This document shows, piece after piece, positions 53,855-61,400 of a stretch of 64,000 nucleotides of DNA. The stretch's first letter is position 1; each line of letters starts with the position of its first letter. The notes beneath the pieces are model-generated. The model ran no database searches. It had not been told where the DNA came from and saw nothing but the letters and a program-made list of their open reading frames with translations. Origin of the DNA: Candidatus Methanoplasma cognatum (GTDB lineage: Archaea > Thermoplasmatota > Thermoplasmata > Methanomassiliicoccales > Methanomethylophilaceae); NCBI GenBank assembly GCA_009777615.1, contig WRLM01000001.1, positions 414,884 to 478,883 on the forward strand, read 5' to 3'. The translations under genes were made by a program, and so were the position numbers.

Positions 53855-56800
53855 GTGTCAGCATATAAGAAAAAGATAATCATAACCACACTGTCGCTGG
53901 TGCTATTCACATCACTTGCAGTTATCTTTGTCGATCAGACGGCGACATCCGTCGATGCCGACACGATAGATGATCTTTTGGCTGACTTAGGATCATTGGG
54001 TCCGGACGATCCGTATCTGCCGTCAGCCACTGTAATTCTGCCGGCCCTGTCAGCGGGTGCGACGGTAACCATAGACGGAATGAGGGGAGGGGTTCCCACA
54101 ACGGTGTCTGACAGTGCCCTGAGTCCTGACCCTTTGTTCGTGATCGCGGCTGGCAACATGGGCACATACGTGTTTGAGAATCTTATCATAGAAGGCTATG
54201 CGATGGAGATCGAAACCGGCGGAGGCGGCGACAGAGTCGTCTTCGAGAACGTAGTGTTCGCCGGAAACCGCGACCATACGATCGTTTCCAACTGCAGCGA
54301 CCTGGTGATCAGGTCGTGTATCATACAAGGCGGGTCCGATATAGATATCACGGTCGAAAGCGGGGATCTTACCATAACGGATTCGGTTCTGTATTCGACC
54401 TTCTATGGCTACGTAAATACATGCGTGTACGCCGCAACGGACGGAAAGGTCTCCGTCGAGAACTGCTACATAGATAACACTTCAATAGAGATCGATTCTG
54501 ACGGCATGGAAAGATCGGAACTGTCCATCAGGGACTGCACCTTCGTCGGGCCGCAGTTCTCGTATTCAGTGGAAGTAACGCTGCCGGAGAGTGTCACCGG
54601 AATTACACTGGACCTTAGCATATCCGGTTCCTTGTTCACTTCCAAGGACGGCATCACCGGCGGCCCGGCGGTCTCCGTATCGGGGGTCGCCACAGGGAGT
54701 ATAGTGATAGAGCAGTGTCAGTTCGGCTGGTTGGGATCCAATTATTATCCCCTCGCCGATCCCGTAGTGAGCCTTGACATTTATTCCGCCCCAATTTCTT
54801 TCCTGATCTCGGACACCACCTTCTGTTCGAATTATATGGGAGACTACCTCACTGGCCCCCCGACGATGTTATACATAGTAGGCATGACGGGCGAGATAGT
54901 AAACTCCACTTTCTGGAACAATATGCTCTTGGACAGAGCCTCCATCAATGCGGACGACCGCATGGGATGTGTTGTTATAGAGGATGCGCAGGTCGAACTG
55001 ACCAACAACACATTCCTTGACAACTATTATGTGTACAATGACGGGTCGGACGTGCTGGTGCCGGCGTCCCTGGAGATAATCTGGTATGAGTCCGTCGTAG
55101 ATATGGTCAACAACATATTCGTGTGTCAATACGGCTATGACGAAGGCTTTACAAGTACGATATTGGATGAGGACAGCTGCATTACGACACTCGACCGGAA
55201 TATCGACGGGGTCGGACTGGAGATCCATGACAGTATATTCCCTTATTTCGCGGGCAACGAAGGAAATGACGGGTCGCAGGCGGGATTCAGCCAGCTGGAC
55301 AGGTCGGCGGAACCTCCGATGGAATTAATATCAGTTCCGGCAGAGATAGAGACCGCAACGGGAGCGGTGATCTACACCCCAGTGATATTGGCCGAACCTG
55401 CGGAAATAATAACGGTACCGATACTGCCGTTCGGAGATGCCGACGGCTGGGGGGCCGCAGGCGCACCGGAGAAGGATCAAAGAGGTAAGCCCAGGAGCGA
55501 ACTTACAGATCTCGGATCGGTAAGCATAGATACGGCCGTTTTCTTTGCGATGGGAGGATATTGGGACATATATCCTTATTCCGGCTACAATATAGGGGAT
55601 CGATACCGGTTCATGCTTGAGGAAGGGATCGGAATAGATTATGACAAGGCGGCCGCCATCGCCGGCGAAGACGGCAGCGTTTCGCTTCCTCCGGATTATT
55701 GGTACACGCTGCTGATGCACCCGGAGCTGCGTTTCTTGGGCTGGAGTACGGAATATGGTGCCGCTATGCCGGATCCCATGTTCGTTGTAGACACGTATGG
55801 CACGATGCTCGGCGAATTCACTATCGATATGGTATATTTTGCGACATGGGGAGAGGATTTCGTGATCGTGTTCGAACCCCAGAACGGCAGTCTGACGCCT
55901 GTGGTGAAGGTCGTTGTGCCCGATGTAACGATAGGGGCCCCCCTGTACGGGACAGTGAACGGCATGAGACTGGTCAAATGGGTGGATGAACACGGTAATG
56001 ACTGGGACCCCAACGACACGCATCCGGACGGCAATATGATCGTTTACGGAGTATGGGCGGCGGCGGACCCCCCGGCAGTATCGGTCGAATTCAGGAACGG
56101 AGAGCAATCTAATATGGTGTCCGTTCCGTACGGAGGCACAGTTCCAAAGCCGGCGGATCCCGTGCGCAACGGCTACGAGTTCAAGGGATGGTTCACGGCC
56201 GCGGAAGGCGGCACAATGTGGAACTTCAGTTCGCCGGTAACGGCAAGCATGGTGCTATATGCGCAATGGGAGGAGCTCACGATGTTCACCGTTACCTTTG
56301 ATCCATGCAACGGCGCCTTGGTCACAACGGTACAGGTCGGAGAAGGGCAGAGGGTAACGGCGCCTCAGGTCTCGCGGCAGGGCTACTCACTTGAGGGCTG
56401 GTTCACCGCCGCGGAGGGCGGCACCAGGTGGGATTTCAACACAGGCGTCACAGGCAGCATTACGCTCTATGCGCAATGGAGGGAGGGAGGCATCGTCGAT
56501 GACGGTGACGGCGGGTTCGATACAACGGACGGCGCAGTCGTGGCGGCTGTGGTCTTCGCATCCGTAGTGGCAAGCTTCGGCATAATACCGATAGGAATGG
56601 CGGGAGGATCGAGCATCGCATCCCAGGCCGCGATATCCAACGTTTTCCAGCAGGGGATGTTCGCCGGAGGAGCGGAAACATCCGGAGAGGAGAAGAACAG
56701 GCGCAGCGTGGTCTTCAGTCCTATGAACGGTCGGCCGACATGGACAAGTTCAGTGTTCATCGGACGCTTGGTAAGCAGGCCGGCGGACCCGAGGCCTCCG

Positions 56801-56926
56801 AAGGGAATGAGGTTCTCCCATTGGTCGGAATCCCCCAACGGGCCGGAGTTCAGCTTCATGACGCCCATCACAAAGGTCACGCACATCTATGCGGTGTACG
56901 TAGAAAATGATAAGGGAAGGCAATAA
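53855..56926 (+). CDS. Secreted beta-helix surface protein with InlB-type B-repeats
   Basis: This 1023-residue protein has a signal peptide or anchor (KKKIIITTLSLVLFTSLAVI). Residues about 70-470 form short parallel-beta turns (VIRSCIIQGGSDIDITVES, LTNNTFLDNYYVYN) typical of a pectate-lyase-like helix. Around residues 730-880 are B-repeats of the Listeria-Bacteroides type, for example VEFRNGEQSNMVSVPYGGTV and GYEFKGWFTAAEGGTMWNF. A Val/Ala/Ile-rich helix (about 890-915) follows, then, after EEKNRRS, one more B-repeat-like segment. The start is GTG at 53855. It is probably surface attached with an unknown ligand. Confidence 0.86.
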   Translation: MSAYKKKIIITTLSLVLFTSLAVIFVDQTATSVDADTIDDLLADLGSLGPDDPYLPSATVILPALSAGATVTIDGMRGGVPTTVSDSALSPDPLFVIAAGNMGTYVFENLIIEGYAMEIETGGGGDRVVFENVVFAGNRDHTIVSNCSDLVIRSCIIQGGSDIDITVESGDLTITDSVLYSTFYGYVNTCVYAATDGKVSVENCYIDNTSIEIDSDGMERSELSIRDCTFVGPQFSYSVEVTLPESVTGITLDLSISGSLFTSKDGITGGPAVSVSGVATGSIVIEQCQFGWLGSNYYPLADPVVSLDIYSAPISFLISDTTFCSNYMGDYLTGPPTMLYIVGMTGEIVNSTFWNNMLLDRASINADDRMGCVVIEDAQVELTNNTFLDNYYVYNDGSDVLVPASLEIIWYESVVDMVNNIFVCQYGYDEGFTSTILDEDSCITTLDRNIDGVGLEIHDSIFPYFAGNEGNDGSQAGFSQLDRSAEPPMELISVPAEIETATGAVIYTPVILAEPAEIITVPILPFGDADGWGAAGAPEKDQRGKPRSELTDLGSVSIDTAVFFAMGGYWDIYPYSGYNIGDRYRFMLEEGIGIDYDKAAAIAGEDGSVSLPPDYWYTLLMHPELRFLGWSTEYGAAMPDPMFVVDTYGTMLGEFTIDMVYFATWGEDFVIVFEPQNGSLTPVVKVVVPDVTIGAPLYGTVNGMRLVKWVDEHGNDWDPNDTHPDGNMIVYGVWAAADPPAVSVEFRNGEQSNMVSVPYGGTVPKPADPVRNGYEFKGWFTAAEGGTMWNFSSPVTASMVLYAQWEELTMFTVTFDPCNGALVTTVQVGEGQRVTAPQVSRQGYSLEGWFTAAEGGTRWDFNTGVTGSITLYAQWREGGIVDDGDGGFDTTDGAVVAAVVFASVVASFGIIPIGMAGGSSIASQAAISNVFQQGMFAGGAETSGEEKNRRSVVFSPMNGRPTWTSSVFIGRLVSRPADPRPPKGMRFSHWSESPNGPEFSFMTPITKVTHIYAVYVENDKGRQ

Positions 56927-56945
56927 ATCCTAAATGACGAAAGGA

Positions 56946-57584
56946 TCAGGACCCTTCTTCCGGCGCGGGCGTGACCCCTATCTTCATGGTGTATCTTATT
57001 TCGTCGGAGAACATCGCATGCATTCCGTAGACGAAGATGGCAAGATAACAGAAATACCCTATCAGCACCGCATAGAACGCGGGAGTCGTACCGAACAGCG
57101 GCAGCAGTTCGATTATGCGGTATACCATCAGCACAGTGATGCCCACGAATGACAGGACGACCATTGCCCAAATGACCTTGACGAATCTGCTCTTTTTTCT
57201 TCCAGAAATATGGCCTGAAGACCCCGACAGAACGAAGCCCATCATCACGCCGATGAAAGGTATGATCACCATCGAGACGAAACTCACTCCCGTCTCAGCC
57301 AGAGATGCGGTCAGGTAACAGAATTCCCTGGTGGCGAAGGCGGTGCCGATGACGAGCACGAACCCTGTCAGAAGCGACGTTTTTGTTTTGTACGTATCAT
57401 CAATATTCAATCCGAAGGTCAGGGTCATGACGCCGAAGACTATCCCGCCCATATTCTGAAGGGCCTTATCCTGAAAATCTTCCGCTTTTATGCTTGCCCA
57501 TACGGTGGTCAGCAGCATTATCAGTCCTAAGCTGAGCATCAGGATCTTCAGTAAGCGGGCTTCAGATATTTCCACAGACCGCAA
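56946..57584 (-). CDS. Multi-spanning membrane protein, unknown family
   Basis: This 212-residue protein has about six hydrophobic helices (first near residues 11-30) and the motif FVSMVIIPFIGVMMGFVLSG in the middle. No catalytic or transport signature is recognised. It converges with the B-repeat protein after 19 bp and is divergent from msrA. Confidence 0.75.
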   Translation of the reverse strand: MRSVEISEARLLKILMLSLGLIMLLTTVWASIKAEDFQDKALQNMGGIVFGVMTLTFGLNIDDTYKTKTSLLTGFVLVIGTAFATREFCYLTASLAETGVSFVSMVIIPFIGVMMGFVLSGSSGHISGRKKSRFVKVIWAMVVLSFVGITVLMVYRIIELLPLFGTTPAFYAVLIGYFCYLAIFVYGMHAMFSDEIRYTMKIGVTPAPEEGS

Positions 57585-57679
57585 TCGCTTAATTTTTATT
57601 TAAATCTCGCACTAGTCCGGCAAGATATGGTCCGGGTGCCGAAGAACCGGTTAAATAAAGACACATCGGTAATGCTGCC

Positions 57680-58249
57680 ATGCAGGGCGCAGCAGACACC
57701 GTGTGCGAAGGGCAGCCGGTCATCTACCTGGCCGGGGGATGTTTCTGGGGCGTTGAGAAAATATTCTCAGCGATACCGGGGGTAACAGATACCGAATGCG
57801 GCTATGCGAACGGATACGACCGCTTCATTCCGGACTATATGTTAGTATGCTCCGGCAAATTCGGATACTGCGAGGCGGTCAGAGTATGTTATGATCCGAA
57901 GGCCGTCGGTTTAGAGCGCCTTCTGGACGTTTTCTTCATGATCATAGACCCCACCCTTCTTAACCGTCAGGGGAACGACAGAGGGATACAATACAGAACA
58001 GGCGTATATTGGACGGACGTGCCTTCAGGGAACACCGTAATGGCATATCTTGACCGTAAAAGGAAAGAATATGATGAGTTCTGCACGGAAGCCGGCCCGT
58101 TGGAGAACTTTTTCCCGGCAGAGGACATCCATCAAGACTATCTGCACAAGAATCCGAACGGTTACTGTCACATATCCGGCGAAAAGAGCGAACACATACG
58201 CAGGATGTTCTCCCTTGACGACCCGGCGCAGGGAGACCAAAAACAATAA
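57680..58249 (+). CDS. msrA: Peptide methionine sulfoxide reductase A
   Basis: This 189-residue MsrA repairs oxidised methionine (S-form). The catalytic Cys lies in YLAGGCFWGVEKIF, and NDRGIQYRTGVYW is the second family motif. No msrB domain is fused. Oxidative repair fits the nearby Isf-like flavoprotein thematically, but the two are not in one operon. Confidence 0.95.
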   Translation: MQGAADTVCEGQPVIYLAGGCFWGVEKIFSAIPGVTDTECGYANGYDRFIPDYMLVCSGKFGYCEAVRVCYDPKAVGLERLLDVFFMIIDPTLLNRQGNDRGIQYRTGVYWTDVPSGNTVMAYLDRKRKEYDEFCTEAGPLENFFPAEDIHQDYLHKNPNGYCHISGEKSEHIRRMFSLDDPAQGDQKQ

Positions 58250-58360
58250 CGGTCAGTTTTAACGACATAGGCGTTTTTTAGGCCCTGGCGGCTCTTGCTG
58301 AGGCAATCTTACTTCGTTTCGACGATGCAGACAACATCAAAGAGCGTAACTCAGAACCAT

Positions 58361-58390
58361 TTATATGTATATTATTATTTTATCTATATA
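58361..58390 (+). promoter_or_regulatory. A/T-rich promoter of the giant repeat protein
   Basis: Overlapping TATA-like elements (ATTTATATG, TATATTATTATTTTA) lie 40-70 bp before the GTG at 58429. AGGAAG at about 58416-58421 would be the ribosome site. The rest of the 180-bp gap after msrA shows nothing else. Confidence 0.45.
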
Positions 58391-58428
58391 TGGAGGAAGG
58401 GGGCAATATAGGAAACAGGAAGTAAGAG

Positions 58429-61400
58429 GTGGTTAACATTTCAGCTAAAGGCTTTATTTACAGCAGATATATGTTTTTGGCGATCTTGGCAGTGGTAGTA
58501 GCAATTGCGGTCTTACCGCTGTTCAGTATCGCTTCGGTAGCACCGGCCAGTTATTCATTTGTGGATGAAAATGGCCAACATCAGAACTCCCCGTCAAGCA
58601 CTCAGGAGATCAGCACGAACGGAAACGATCTGACGCTGACCGACGGTTGGTATATCGTTACTCAGAATGTCGCTTACAACGGTTTGGTCACAATCGTGGG
58701 TGATGTAAAACTCATAATCGCAGACGGCAGCACATTGACACTATACCACTACAGCGGCGAAAATGTGGTAATAGACAACGGGGCCAGTTTGACGGCCTAT
58801 AATCAATCGGGCGACACAGGTAAGATACACACAAGCACCAGTTTCGCTATTCACAATGGCAGATTAGTAAATACGTCCCTGATAGAGATGGATTCGTCCA
58901 CTACCATGCCTGTCGTCCGGATGCTGTCTCCGGGAGGCGTGCTCGATAATTATGGCACTTTATCCGGCTTGAATGCGACATCTTCTACATACGTCACGGT
59001 CCGCATAGATTCAGGCAGCAACAGCACCGTTAACAACTACGGCACGATCACCAGCACGGTGGATAACACCCGTAGCAGCGGCTTAAGCTGCGAATCGTCC
59101 TCGGCAGTCATAAACAACTACGGCACGATCAGAAGCGGGTCAATGTCGACCGGCGCCTACGGCTACGGCGTCATCTGCACCGTGGGCTGCACGCTGAACA
59201 ACTACAATCAGATATTCGGCGGAGGCTATGGCCGAGGCATCAGCATGACCGGCGGCGGCATCCCCCTCGATCTTTATAACAGCGGCACTGTCAGAGGAGG
59301 AATTACAGTCAGTAACACATCAGGCACAGTCAATAACGTTACCTTTGCCGCCGGCAGCGACATCACCGGAACGTTGGGCGCAGAAGGAGGGGGCAGTTTC
59401 ATATTCAACTTCGTCGGCGATCCCGGCCCCGCCCTCACCTACTGCAATGTCAGTAATGTAGTGTCCCTCCTCAACAGCACAGCAAGGATTGATGCCAGCG
59501 GTCTGTCTTCGCCTCTGAAGATGGGGGATACGCTCTACCTCATAAAAAGTATCTATTTAGGGATTAATCCGGAGCCTGGCTGGTACAGCGATGACGGATA
59601 TACGTTCGATATAAGTGTGGCAGGCACATCACTGATCGCAAAAGTGACCGGCGTCCCCTCTTCTTGGGGCATCGGTCTCGATCAACCCGGGACATACACA
59701 TTCCCTCCTGACAAGGTCAACTACCCTCCCCAGAGCGAATTAGAGGTGACGGTAACGAACATCGGCGACACATCCACCGGCAATCTCTCTGTAACGCTGT
59801 CAGGCACCGATGCATCAGCTTTCACGCTGTCTACGGGCTCGTTGGCGACCATACTCATAGGCAGTAGCAGTAAATTCACAGTGGTGCCCCACACAGGCCT
59901 CCCCCTGGGAACCTATACCGCGACGGTAACGGTAGGGCCGGCGGCAGGCAACAGTAAACCGGTCGCACCCAAGAGCTTTGGCGTGAGCTTCACCGTCACC
60001 GATAATGCTGCCGCTCAGGTCCCATATACAAAGGTGGACGGTACCACAGGATACCACGATGCTCTGAGGATCGATCAGGATTACTTCGATAACATGTCTG
60101 GCGATGTACTGAACGACAGCAATGCGCCGGACGGATGGTACTATGTGGAGGGGAACATAACCATTTCAAACCTGCTCCTGATAAATAGCAATGTACACAT
60201 AATAATCGGCAACAATTTTACTGTGGTCTTAGAGGGTAACCCTGGCATCCATGCTTTCCTCGGGGACCTGGCGGTCTATTCTCAGCCGGTGGTAGAAGGC
60301 AGCGGAGACGTAAAGGGAAGAATGGTATCCTCCAGAGACAATGTCGTAAATGTCTTTGAACACCGCAGCTTTACTAACACGGCCACTATCAACAATATCG
60401 GTACAGATACATACGGCGTATTTGCATCGGGCCCATCTGCGACAATCATTAACGGCGTCACAGGCATAATACAGGGCGACATAGGCATAGGCCTCAAATT
60501 CGATGGCACCATTGAGAACTATGGAATGGTCTTCGGAGGAAATGGCGCAGACAGATATGGCATCTATGCCGCGGAGAGCAGCACAGTCACCAACTACCAG
60601 AAAGGTACTATCCAGGGAGGTTTTGCCGGAATATGCCTTAACGCAGGCGGGACCATTACTAACTCGGGAGAGGTTGCCGGCGATACCTACGGCATACTAT
60701 CTGTCAGCAATACCGCCCCAGTCACACTGACCAACGGCGGCACCGTCGGCGGCGATGTCAAGCTTACAGATGCCAAGAACAACGTGACGTTTGTGAAAGG
60801 CAGCGTGATCAATGGCGATTTCAATATCGGCTCGAGCACAGATTCAACTATGACGTTTACCGGCAAACTCACTCTTGGGGACAACTTCACATATTCGTTC
60901 GTTAACGGAATTGCGAATATCGGCAACGCCACAGCCAAAGTGAGTTTCGTTGAAATGCCCAACCCATATGCCGGCGGGAAGATAATCTTGATCGATACAA
61001 ACGGCAGAACAGTGAGCGGCACGCCAGCGAACGAATGGTTCTCCGCCGAAGGCAATAACTTCATGCTTATCGCAGAGAACGACCAGCTGTTTGCCATCCC
61101 ATGCAACGTCATAGATGTCTCAATACAAGATGGGAACGGAACGGTAGAGGTAAGCAGCGGCGGCACATCTTACGGAACTATCGCTGCGCCCGGAGGAACG
61201 GTCGTCCTTCCAAAAACGATAACGTCGGTCACATTTACTGCTGTAGCGGGGGCAGGATACGGGTTCGTGAAGCTCATAATCGACGGCAAGGACGTCCGCA
61301 TAAACCCCGTTACATTGTCTATAAATGATAACATGACCTGTATGGCATATTTTACCGACGATCTTTCTGATCTGTTGGTCATGACCTTGGTACAGACAGG

